A stretch of DNA of 43,793 nt, taken from assembly GCA_964452045.1 (NCBI GenBank), contig CAYVKM010000023.1:1-43793 (forward strand), in the 5' to 3' direction. Under the pieces are notes generated by a model. The model saw nothing but the letters and a program-made list of their open reading frames with translations, was not told the origin of the DNA and did no database searches. Source of the DNA: CAYVKM01 sp964452045. GTDB taxonomy: Bacteria > Calditrichota > Calditrichia > RBG-13-44-9. A program made the position numbers and the translations under genes. This document shows, piece by piece, positions 18,460-26,262 of the stretch (the first letter of the stretch is position 1; every line of letters begins with the position of its first letter).

Positions 18460-20427
18460 ATGAAAATGTTACGAATTAGCTGGATTGGTATTATTCTTTT
18501 TTCTGCTTTCTCTCTTTTTGCCCAGGATGTCATCGATAATATTCTTTCCCCGGCACGATTACCCTATTTGAAATTAAGCAAGCTTAAACAAATCTCGAGT
18601 TTTGATACTACCGGTGGAAACAACGACCGTATTAGTCTGGCAGTAGGGGAAACCGCAACGATTGCTAAAATGATAGGACCTGGAGTTATCACCCGCATCT
18701 GGGTCACTATCGATTCACGCGATCCGTATTTCCTCCGGCAGATAGTCCTGCGAATGTATTGGGACGGCGAGAAAAATCCCTCAGTGGAAGTTCCGGTGGG
18801 AGATTTTTTTGGTACCGGATTTGAGTATAAACATTATTTATCTGCTTTTGTTGGAATGAGTAGTGGCGGATATTACTGTTACTTCCCCATGCCTTTTGCC
18901 CGGTCCGCCCGGATTGAAGTCGAAAATCAAACTGGCCAGGAAGTTTATGCCTTCTACTATCAGATCGATTACCAGCAGCTTCAGCGGCCGATCGAGGAAA
19001 ATGTTGCCTATTTTCATGCCTTTTGGAAGCGGGATATCAGAACGATTCCCGGGATGAACTATACTGTACTTGACGCTCGCGGCCATGGTCATTTTGTTGG
19101 GCTGAATTTAAACATGCAAAGTTATCAGAAACATCTCTGGTTTCTGGAGGGCGATGAGATGGTTTATGTAGACGGGGAGAAATTTCCCTCAGTCTACGGG
19201 ACGGGAACCGAGGATTATTTTACCAGCGGCTGGTATTTTAACCGGGGAGAGTTTTACGGTCCATATCATGGTCTGATCATCAAGAATGACTCTCTGGCTA
19301 GAATCGCTGCCTACCGATTTCAGGTGGGTGATGCCATACCTTTTGAAAAATCAATTCGATTTACCATCGAGCACGGACATGATAATACCGAAATTGCCGA
19401 TTACAGCAGCACTGCCTATTGGTATCAGATTGAACCTCACCAGCCATTTCCACGCATGTTGAAAGCCAGTTTGCGCATTCCTCTGCGGGTTGCCATACCG
19501 GATGGTGCACTGGAAGCAGAGTCCCTGATCCCGGTTGGTTCGGATATCAAGTATAATACGCAGGATATGTCCGATTATGGTCCGGATTGGAGTGGATCCA
19601 AACAATTGCAGGTAATACCGAATGGTAGCAAAGCTGAGTTTACCCTGACCATTCCCAATGTGGATGAAGAAAAATTTTCCGTGGATATGTACTACACCCT
19701 GGGTCCGGATTATGGAAACTGGGATATATTCTACCAGGATAAAAAAGTTGGGGAATTGATCGGATATAACCGGGAAATATTCCCTGCCGGGAAAATTACC
19801 CTTTTCGATCTGAAACCGGTTGATAAAAATATCCCGTTAAAATTTGTTCTGACCGGTAAAGAGGCAAAGTCGAACGGGTCCATTATCGGAATAGATGCCT
19901 TTGTCTTGGAACCGGTGCGGGAATATATTCCGGAATGGTATATTATCGGACCTTTCCCGAACCAGCGAAAGTCCGAGGAAGAGCGATTGGGGATTGATAC
20001 CGTATATCCGCCCGAAAAGGAGATTGATCTCAATAAAACATATATCGGGGCTGATAGCCAGAAAATAAAATGGCAACTTTATAAGACCCCGGAGAATGGT
20101 CGATTTCAGTTGTGGGATAAGGTCAATCCGTATGAGCTGGTTGTAGTTTATGCTCTCAACTATGTTTATTCTCCCAAAGATCAGACGCTTCCCTTGCTGT
20201 TAGGGAGTGATGATGGGGTGAAGGTAATTCTCAATGATCAGGAAATTCACCGGAAATTGCTGGTCAGGATTTCCGCGCCTGATCAGGATCGAGTACCGCT
20301 CAAGTTGCATAAAGGTTGGAATAAGCTCTTGTTAAAGATTGAGAACAATTTTGGCGGATATGCTTTCTTTGCCAGAATTCTTGATTTGGATAATTCCCTG
20401 ATCATTAATCCGAATAAAGAAAAATAG
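18460..20427 (+). CDS. GH172 (DUF2961) family exported glycosidase
   Basis: 655 residues with a signal peptide (about 1-22). The family core (about 45-400) shows GVITRIWVTID, 'PVGDFFGTGF', the diagnostic 'GTGTEDYFTSGWYF' (Glu251) and 'IRFTIEHGHDN' (Glu304); the two glutamates are the likely catalytic pair. Characterised GH172 enzymes act on fructofuranose (difructose dianhydride) or D-arabinofuranose linkages. The C-terminus (about 485-655) is a jelly-roll-like domain with 'EWYIIGPFPNQ', 'LLLGSDDGVKVILN' and 'GWNKLLLKIEN', often found as a sugar-binding module. RBS AAAAGGGG precedes ATG 18460. The neighbouring fucose/D-arabinose isomerase and GH127 genes make a furanoside-containing substrate plausible, but that is inference. 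Confidence 0.88.
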   Translation: MKMLRISWIGIILFSAFSLFAQDVIDNILSPARLPYLKLSKLKQISSFDTTGGNNDRISLAVGETATIAKMIGPGVITRIWVTIDSRDPYFLRQIVLRMYWDGEKNPSVEVPVGDFFGTGFEYKHYLSAFVGMSSGGYYCYFPMPFARSARIEVENQTGQEVYAFYYQIDYQQLQRPIEENVAYFHAFWKRDIRTIPGMNYTVLDARGHGHFVGLNLNMQSYQKHLWFLEGDEMVYVDGEKFPSVYGTGTEDYFTSGWYFNRGEFYGPYHGLIIKNDSLARIAAYRFQVGDAIPFEKSIRFTIEHGHDNTEIADYSSTAYWYQIEPHQPFPRMLKASLRIPLRVAIPDGALEAESLIPVGSDIKYNTQDMSDYGPDWSGSKQLQVIPNGSKAEFTLTIPNVDEEKFSVDMYYTLGPDYGNWDIFYQDKKVGELIGYNREIFPAGKITLFDLKPVDKNIPLKFVLTGKEAKSNGSIIGIDAFVLEPVREYIPEWYIIGPFPNQRKSEEERLGIDTVYPPEKEIDLNKTYIGADSQKIKWQLYKTPENGRFQLWDKVNPYELVVVYALNYVYSPKDQTLPLLLGSDDGVKVILNDQEIHRKLLVRISAPDQDRVPLKLHKGWNKLLLKIENNFGGYAFFARILDLDNSLIINPNKEK

Positions 20428-20462
20428 ACGTTGTAACTGTTGATTTACAGGAAAGGAAAATA

Positions 20463-22607
20463 ATGAATTTCCGATTTTCTCTAACTTTTTGCTTGATTGG
20501 TCTACTGTATTTATCCGGTAATTCCCAGGTGTCCATTTCTGATCAATACCTGGTCTTAAATGCCAAAGCGAATGATCCACTCTTTACCACCTATGCTGCT
20601 GCCATGGAAAGATCTCGCTTTTTTGCCGATAAGGCCTATTTCATGGATTATTTTTCCCCGGAAAAGCCGATTACCTATTCCAATCAATACTCGGGAGAAT
20701 GGGCTATTTTGTGGAAAGTAAACAATATGGTCATCGATAAGATTCGGGAATTTGCCAGCCCACCGGTGGTCGTCGCCACCTTTCCTGATATGGCAATTCT
20801 CACCTATTCTCCCTTCCCGGGTTTGGAAGTACAAGAAGTTTTTTTTGTTTACAGTTCCGGAGCCGCCATCATCCATTTGAACATTAAGAATACCGGATCC
20901 CGGGAATTTCAGTTCAATCTTTATCCCCTTATTCATCTGCCGGAAGACTCCCTGCAGGTGGTGAGGTTTGATTCACAGAATAACGGATATGTTTTTACTC
21001 ACTATGAATCCACCATTCGGCTGCACAGTAATCTATACGCCAACCGGGGATATCCTACCCATTTTCGAAATTTGTTATCCTGCGATCTGCCATTGGATAG
21101 TTATGGCACTTATAAAGGATGCGAAATGCAGGATTTTTATTTTGCGGTGAAGCGGCTCAGTAAGGTCCACTCCTATGTCCTGAAACTAAATGAACAGACC
21201 GAAGGCAGTACCGAATTTGTGGCATTACAGAAAAATTTTGTGCTCAAACCGGGCGAAAGTACTTCGGTTCGTTTTATCCGCGGTGTGCAGGATGCCCGAT
21301 CGGATGAATCCGAACTTATTGCTGACGTTCAGGCGGCAATGACTGCTAATATTCAAACTTATCTCGATGAAAATATTAAACTGTTTGCCTCTGTCCCCCG
21401 GATCAAATTTCAGGGTAATAAGGACAAGATGGTTTATCTGGGTGCCTTTAATCTGGTGCGCCAGTGCATGTTACCACCCTCCGGCGAAACAAAGTATAAT
21501 TTCTATGTCTTCTCGCGCAATCCCATCTGGGGTTGGGGACACGGCCATCAGGTAATGCACGAGTCCTTGTCTATGCTACCTTATGTTTACCTGGATGCTA
21601 AATCTGCCCAGGAATCCCAGCAGATCTATATGGAGCAGCAATATGCGGATGGACTCATCGGATATCGTCACGGACCCAGGGGGCCACAGGTTTATCCTCA
21701 TGAAGGCGTTGCAACTACCTCTGCTCCTTTCTTTACCTGGACCAACTGGGAAATTTACTCGGTCAGTAAAGACCGGAAGTTTCTCAAGAATGCCTACGAT
21801 GCTGGTGCGAAATTTATTGAATACCTGGAACAGAACAGGGATAAAGATCGGGACGGGATGTTCGAATGGGGACCGTATGGGATTATTGAAAATGTCCGGG
21901 ATGGCTGGAATGTGGTGTTTCAGCTTTTTTCCCAAGGTGAAGATGAAGGCCGGGATATTTCCGATGAACTCGATGCGCTTGATTTAACCACCCAGGTAGC
22001 CAATGAAATATACTATTTGAGGAAAATGGCCGAAGAATTGGGGGACCAGGAAGGTATGCGGAAATGGTCAGAAAAATTTGATCAGATATCCGGCCTAATA
22101 AACAAATATATGTGGGATGACAAGGATCAGTTTTATTACCATGTGGCCATGAGTGACAATTCCTTTACCTTTGAGGGGGAAAGTTTGAAGCGGCAGGAGA
22201 TCATCGGATTTTTACCGATGTGGGCCCATGTCGCCACCAAAGAGCGGGCCAAAGCTTTGACCAAGCATTTGACCGATCGGAACACCTTCTGGAGGGAATT
22301 TGGCGTTCCAACCCTTTCTGCGGCCGATCTCCATTATACCCCGTTTGTTGACGGCTGCTGCCGCTGGAACGGCCCTATCTGGCTATTATGGGACTACATG
22401 GTATTCGATGGCTTACAGAATTATGGTTATGATAAATTAGCCCGGCAGGTAGGCGATAAAATAATGCTGGCGGTTACCACTCAGTTGGCCAGAAACCACC
22501 ATTTCTGGGAATCCTATAGTCCTGACTATCCGGTGCAGGAGTGTCCGTCAAATTATATCTGGGATTCAATCATGGCCAAAATGTTGATTGATTTGTATCA
22601 AAAGTAA
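20463..22607 (+). CDS. Secreted GH63/MGH1-like glycosidase without the inserted cassette
   Basis: 714 residues with a signal peptide (about 1-21). It is a clear paralogue of the genes at 10265 and 26263: N-terminus 'FTTYAAAMERSRF', later 'IWGWGHGHQVMHES', 'NGPIWLLWDYM' and 'YGYDKLARQ'. Catalytic candidates are the Asp of ENVRD and the Glu of FWESYSPD. Unlike those two, it has only a short loop where they carry the shared module plus FN3-like domain, so it shows the probable ancestral domain order. It has no C-terminal sorting tail. The toroid Asp-rich segment (GEDEGRDISDELDALDL) is longer than in its relatives, which could change substrate preference. RBS GGAAAGGA lies before ATG 20463. A GxxExxY gene with flanking repeats follows directly. 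Confidence 0.78.
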   Translation: MNFRFSLTFCLIGLLYLSGNSQVSISDQYLVLNAKANDPLFTTYAAAMERSRFFADKAYFMDYFSPEKPITYSNQYSGEWAILWKVNNMVIDKIREFASPPVVVATFPDMAILTYSPFPGLEVQEVFFVYSSGAAIIHLNIKNTGSREFQFNLYPLIHLPEDSLQVVRFDSQNNGYVFTHYESTIRLHSNLYANRGYPTHFRNLLSCDLPLDSYGTYKGCEMQDFYFAVKRLSKVHSYVLKLNEQTEGSTEFVALQKNFVLKPGESTSVRFIRGVQDARSDESELIADVQAAMTANIQTYLDENIKLFASVPRIKFQGNKDKMVYLGAFNLVRQCMLPPSGETKYNFYVFSRNPIWGWGHGHQVMHESLSMLPYVYLDAKSAQESQQIYMEQQYADGLIGYRHGPRGPQVYPHEGVATTSAPFFTWTNWEIYSVSKDRKFLKNAYDAGAKFIEYLEQNRDKDRDGMFEWGPYGIIENVRDGWNVVFQLFSQGEDEGRDISDELDALDLTTQVANEIYYLRKMAEELGDQEGMRKWSEKFDQISGLINKYMWDDKDQFYYHVAMSDNSFTFEGESLKRQEIIGFLPMWAHVATKERAKALTKHLTDRNTFWREFGVPTLSAADLHYTPFVDGCCRWNGPIWLLWDYMVFDGLQNYGYDKLARQVGDKIMLAVTTQLARNHHFWESYSPDYPVQECPSNYIWDSIMAKMLIDLYQK

Positions 22608-22612
22608 TCTTC

Positions 22613-22674
22613 AACCACAAAGGCACAAATTTACAAAGGTTAAAAAAGATTTAAATAATTTAAGACTTTGTGTT
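22613..22674. repeat. CACAAAG-type imperfect palindromic repeat upstream of a GxxExxY gene
   Basis: The sequence starts AACCACAAAGGCACAAA and ends GACTTTGTGTT. CACAAAG at 22616-22622 pairs exactly with CTTTGTG at 22666-22672 across an AT-rich loop, giving a stem-loop that ends right at the start codon of the next gene. The only spacer from the previous stop is 5 bp. Repeats of this style are dispersed in many bacterial genomes and often lie beside GxxExxY genes; that association is from general knowledge, not from this window. Confidence 0.75.
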
Positions 22675-23079
22675 ATGAAACATCCAAATGTGTTTCAACC
22701 TATTTCTGCTGAAGATGAAGAAATTGCCAAAAGAATTGTCGATTCTGCATACAGGGTTCATTCCGAGTTGGGTCCTGGCCTTTTAGAAAACATTTATGAG
22801 GTTTGCTTTTGTCATGAACTGAAGAAGCACGAATTAAAATATAATAGGCAAATCAATATACCAATAGAATATGATTCTATTTATTTTGATGAAGGTCTTC
22901 GCATCGATGTTTTAGTTGAAGATAAGATAATATGTGAATTAAAATCTGTCGATACCATTCTGCCGGTTCATACAGCACAACTATTATCCTATCTGAAACT
23001 CAGCCAGAAAAGACTTGGATTTTTAATAAATTTTAATGTCCAAAGAATCAAAGATGGCATAAAGAGATATATCATTTAA
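22675..23079 (+). CDS. GxxExxY protein (PD-(D/E)xK-like fold)
   Basis: 134 residues from ATG 22675. The family name motif appears as GLLENIY (35-41), and a PD-(D/E)xK-like nuclease core follows: Asp78 in RIDVLV, Glu88-x-Lys90 in CELK, then a Gln-containing helix (HTAQLLSYL, Gln102). The family is widespread and uncharacterised; nuclease activity has been proposed from the fold. A longer reading from ATG 22588 would overlap the end of the glycosidase gene and translate the repeat (NLQPQRHKFT...), so it is rejected. Lower GC and plain codon use differ from the neighbouring glycosidases. With the flanking repeats this suggests a small inserted cassette unrelated to sugar breakdown. Confidence 0.85.
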   Translation: MKHPNVFQPISAEDEEIAKRIVDSAYRVHSELGPGLLENIYEVCFCHELKKHELKYNRQINIPIEYDSIYFDEGLRIDVLVEDKIICELKSVDTILPVHTAQLLSYLKLSQKRLGFLINFNVQRIKDGIKRYII

Positions 23080-23100
23080 AATAATCACTGATTCAAATTA

Positions 23101-23125
23101 TTTGGTGTCTTTGTGATTTAGTGGT
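23101..23125. repeat. Inverted partner of the CACAAAG-type repeat downstream of the GxxExxY gene
   Basis: The bases read TTTGGTGTCTTTGTGATTTAGTGGT. The reverse complement begins ACCACTAAATCACAAAG, which matches the ACCAC...CACAAA pattern of the upstream repeat in opposite orientation. The two therefore bracket the GxxExxY gene as imperfect inverted repeats about 0.5 kb apart. No target-site duplication was recognised. Confidence 0.65.
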
Positions 23126-23143
23126 AATAAATAAATACTTATA

Positions 23144-24187
23144 ATGAAAAAGTTTGATTTAAAAAATCACCCCCACCGGCGACTGAATTTGTTGACCGGC
23201 GAATGGATCCTGGCATCCCCCCACCGGGCAAAACGACCCTGGCAGGGACAGGTTGAAAAATCTCCGGTGGAAGAAGTCCCGGCCTATGATCCTAAATGTT
23301 ATTTATGCCCTGGTAATACCCGGGCTGGTGGAAGAACAAATCCTGACTATCGAAAAACCTTTGTCTTTGATAACGATTTCAGTGCATTATTAATGGAAAC
23401 TCCCAACCAGAAATGGCAACAGGGAAATTTGTTGCAGGCCCGGGGTGAACCTGGAATATGCCGTGTGGTTTGTTTTTCACCGCGCCATGACCTGACCCTT
23501 CCCCAAATGGATCCGGAGGATATATTGACTATCATCCAAACCTGGACGGAGCAATATCAGAAATTGGGCGACCGGCCGGAAATTAATCATGTGCAGATTT
23601 TCGAGAACAAAGGATTGATCATGGGTTGCAGCAATCCCCATCCCCACGGGCAGATCTGGGCTCAGCATTCGATTCCAATGGAATCTGCCATGGAACTTAA
23701 GCAATTGGGTAGTTATCTTAAGAAAAATAAGTCTTGCTTACTTTGTGACTACCTGAAACTGGAGAGACAATTATCCGAGCGGATTGTCCTGGAAAATGAT
23801 CATTTCACCGCGTTGGTTCCTTTCTGGGCTGTCTGGCCATTTGAGGTATTGATTCTCAGTAATCGGCATTTTGGCAAACTAACGGAACTGAATCAGGAAG
23901 AAAAAAAGTCCTTAGCACTCATCCTGAAAAAACTGACCACTCGGTATGACAATCTTTTTCAAACATCTTTTCCCTACTCGGCAGGCTTTCATCAATCGCC
24001 TACTGATAAAAAAGATCATCCCGAGTGCCACTTCCACCTGCATTTCTATCCACCATTGCTGCGTTCAGCCACAGTAAAAAAGTTCATGGTGGGATATGAG
24101 ATGCTGGCCGAGGCCCAGCGGGATATTACCCCGGAATGGAGCGCTGACATCTTAAAGAATTTGCCGGAGAAAAATTGGAAGAGATGA
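23144..24187 (+). CDS. galT: Galactose-1-phosphate (UDP-hexose) uridylyltransferase
   Basis: 347 residues, cytoplasmic, no signal peptide. The enzyme exchanges UMP between UDP-glucose and galactose-1-phosphate in the Leloir pathway. The active-site motif is 'GCSNPHPHGQIWA', with the HPH at 166-168; the second His is the nucleophile by family knowledge. Zinc ligands of the E. coli type are visible as Cys52-x-x-Cys55 (CYLC) and His115 (PRHD). 'HFHLHFYPPLLRS' near the C-terminus is also typical. The length matches the family. It follows the GxxExxY cassette by 64 bp and precedes the GH127 gene. No galK or galE is in the window, so the rest of galactose metabolism must be elsewhere. The inserted cassette may have separated it from an ancestral operon with the upstream glycosidases. 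Confidence 0.93.
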   Translation: MKKFDLKNHPHRRLNLLTGEWILASPHRAKRPWQGQVEKSPVEEVPAYDPKCYLCPGNTRAGGRTNPDYRKTFVFDNDFSALLMETPNQKWQQGNLLQARGEPGICRVVCFSPRHDLTLPQMDPEDILTIIQTWTEQYQKLGDRPEINHVQIFENKGLIMGCSNPHPHGQIWAQHSIPMESAMELKQLGSYLKKNKSCLLCDYLKLERQLSERIVLENDHFTALVPFWAVWPFEVLILSNRHFGKLTELNQEEKKSLALILKKLTTRYDNLFQTSFPYSAGFHQSPTDKKDHPECHFHLHFYPPLLRSATVKKFMVGYEMLAEAQRDITPEWSADILKNLPEKNWKR

Positions 24188-24248
24188 ATAACTCTGAAAG
24201 TAATAATTACTGACTACTCAAAAAGTCAGGGTATGACAAGGAGAAAAA

Positions 24249-26255
24249 ATGAATAGGCTTTTAATCAAATTGGGTCTGATGTTCTGTTTGTTCTTTATAG
24301 ATGGAAATGTTTTTTCCGGGAATATCAATTACGTTTCCAGCCGGACACCATTGGCTGAAAATCCTTATATCCAACTTCCATTGGGCGCAATCCAGCCGGA
24401 AGGCTGGCTATATGAACAGCTACGACTTTCGGCAGCGGGTATGACCGGCCATCTAGATGAAATCTGGCGGGATGTAGGTCCGGATAACGGCTGGCTGGGG
24501 GGCGATGGCGATGCCTGGGAGCGCGGCCCATACTGGTTGGATGGTTTGCTACCGTTGGCCTATATTCTTAAGGATGAAGTTCTAATAAATAAAGCCAATA
24601 AATGGGTGGAGGCAGTTCTGACCAGCCAGCGTGACGACGGCTATTTCGGGCCATTTCCGGATACTACTAGAACATTTGATGATTCCCGTTGGGGAAGGCG
24701 GCAGGCCTGGCAGGAGAAGGCAAAAATGGACTGGTGGCCACACATGGTCATGCTCAAGGTAATGCAACAATACTATCAGGCCACCGAAGACCAGCGGATA
24801 ATCGATTTTATGACCAGATATTTCAGATACCAGATGGCCAACCTACCGGCTAAACCACTGGATCACTGGACACACTGGGCCAAAAGCCGGGGTGGAGAAA
24901 ATCTGGCCAGCGTTTATTGGTTGTATAACATTACCGGCGAATCTTTCCTGTTGGATCTGGCTAAAATGATCTTTGAACAAACCGAAGACTGGACAGCCCG
25001 GTTTACCTCCGGATATCCGGATTCCTGGCATGGAGTGAATACCGGAATGGCCATCAAACAACCGGCGGTCTGGTATCAGCAGTCAAAGGACGAGAAATAT
25101 CTGAAAGCGGTAAAGCAAGGTATATTCGATCTGATGAAATACCATGGGCAAATCGAAGGTCTGTGGTCCGGGGATGAGCTTCTGCATGGTACCGATCCCA
25201 CCCATGGGACTGAATTATGTACCGTGGTTGAATATATGTTCAGTCTGGAGACACTGATTCAAATCACCGGAGATCCGGAATATGTTGATATGCTGGAGCG
25301 GGTGGCTTATAATGCATTGCCGGCCCAGATAAAGGCGGATTTTACCGGGCGCCAATACTACCAGATGCCGAATCAGATTGCCTGCAGCATGGAATGGCAT
25401 AATTTCAGCACCAAACATGGTGAGACTGAAAGCCTTTTTGGATTGGAAACCGGTTATGGATGCTGTACCGCCAACTATCACCAGGGGTGGCCAAAATTTA
25501 CCGCCAATTTATGGCTGGCCACCCAGGATAATGGTCTTGCGGCACTAGTTTATGCACCTTCCCAGGTAACCGCCAAAGTAGCCAATGGTGTGGAAGTAAC
25601 TTTCCTGGAAGAGACAAACTACCCGTTTGATGGCCAGATCAGATTTACCGTGACCAAAGGGAAGTCAGCTTTTTTCCCGATGCATTTGCATATCCCTGCC
25701 TGGTGCGATAGTACTAACATTACAATAAATGGAAAACTATATCAGCGGTCCTCTGGTGGCAATATTGTTAAAATTGACCGAACCTGGGAAAAAGGCGACA
25801 TCATTGATTTAATTTTACCCATGAAAGTGCGAACCTCTCACTGGCATGAACGGGCTGCTGGTATTGAACGGGGTCCGCTGGTTTTTGCCCTGAAAATCGG
25901 AGAGAAGTGGAAAAAACTGGAAGGGGAGGGCGCCTATGCAACATATGAAATACAACCAACCGATTCCTGGAATTATGGAATTTTAAGGGAATACATCGAT
26001 CATCCAGATTCGGCTTTTTCGGTCACGATGGGTTCAGTTCCTGCCCAGCCCTGGATGCAGGAGAACGCACCGGTGGTGATTACTGCGAAGGTCCGTAAGA
26101 TTACCGAATGGCAACGGTATGGTGGTGTTACCGGACCGATACCCTACAGCCCCTATTGGGGATCGATCAAGAGCAATGAGCCCATCGAAGAAGTCACTCT
26201 GATTCCCTATGGATGTACGAAATTGAGAATATCTGAATTTCCGATAGTCAGGTAA
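24249..26255 (+). CDS. GH127 (DUF1680) family exported glycosidase, beta-L-arabinofuranosidase-like
   Basis: 668 residues with a signal peptide (about 1-23). The N-terminal region has 'WLYEQLRLSAAGMTGHLDE' and 'GDAWERGPYWLDGLLPLAY', diagnostic for the family. The zinc/catalytic site known in GH127 enzymes (a Glu and three Cys) is intact: Glu322 and Cys324 in TELC, and Cys405-Cys406 in GYGCCTAN. Characterised members remove beta-L-arabinofuranose from oligosaccharides or glycoproteins; related families take other furanosides or pyranosides. C-terminal beta domains (about 430-668) complete the usual architecture and length. RBS AAGGAG is well placed before ATG 24249. Export places its action in the periplasm or outside the cell. 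Family certain, exact sugar inferred. Confidence 0.92.
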   Translation: MNRLLIKLGLMFCLFFIDGNVFSGNINYVSSRTPLAENPYIQLPLGAIQPEGWLYEQLRLSAAGMTGHLDEIWRDVGPDNGWLGGDGDAWERGPYWLDGLLPLAYILKDEVLINKANKWVEAVLTSQRDDGYFGPFPDTTRTFDDSRWGRRQAWQEKAKMDWWPHMVMLKVMQQYYQATEDQRIIDFMTRYFRYQMANLPAKPLDHWTHWAKSRGGENLASVYWLYNITGESFLLDLAKMIFEQTEDWTARFTSGYPDSWHGVNTGMAIKQPAVWYQQSKDEKYLKAVKQGIFDLMKYHGQIEGLWSGDELLHGTDPTHGTELCTVVEYMFSLETLIQITGDPEYVDMLERVAYNALPAQIKADFTGRQYYQMPNQIACSMEWHNFSTKHGETESLFGLETGYGCCTANYHQGWPKFTANLWLATQDNGLAALVYAPSQVTAKVANGVEVTFLEETNYPFDGQIRFTVTKGKSAFFPMHLHIPAWCDSTNITINGKLYQRSSGGNIVKIDRTWEKGDIIDLILPMKVRTSHWHERAAGIERGPLVFALKIGEKWKKLEGEGAYATYEIQPTDSWNYGILREYIDHPDSAFSVTMGSVPAQPWMQENAPVVITAKVRKITEWQRYGGVTGPIPYSPYWGSIKSNEPIEEVTLIPYGCTKLRISEFPIVR

Positions 26256-26262
26256 GGATTTA

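Noticed and set aside
22588..22674. Longer start for the GxxExxY protein
   Set aside because: It would overlap the end of the glycosidase gene and translate the CACAAAG repeat; family members start close to the residues encoded from 22675.
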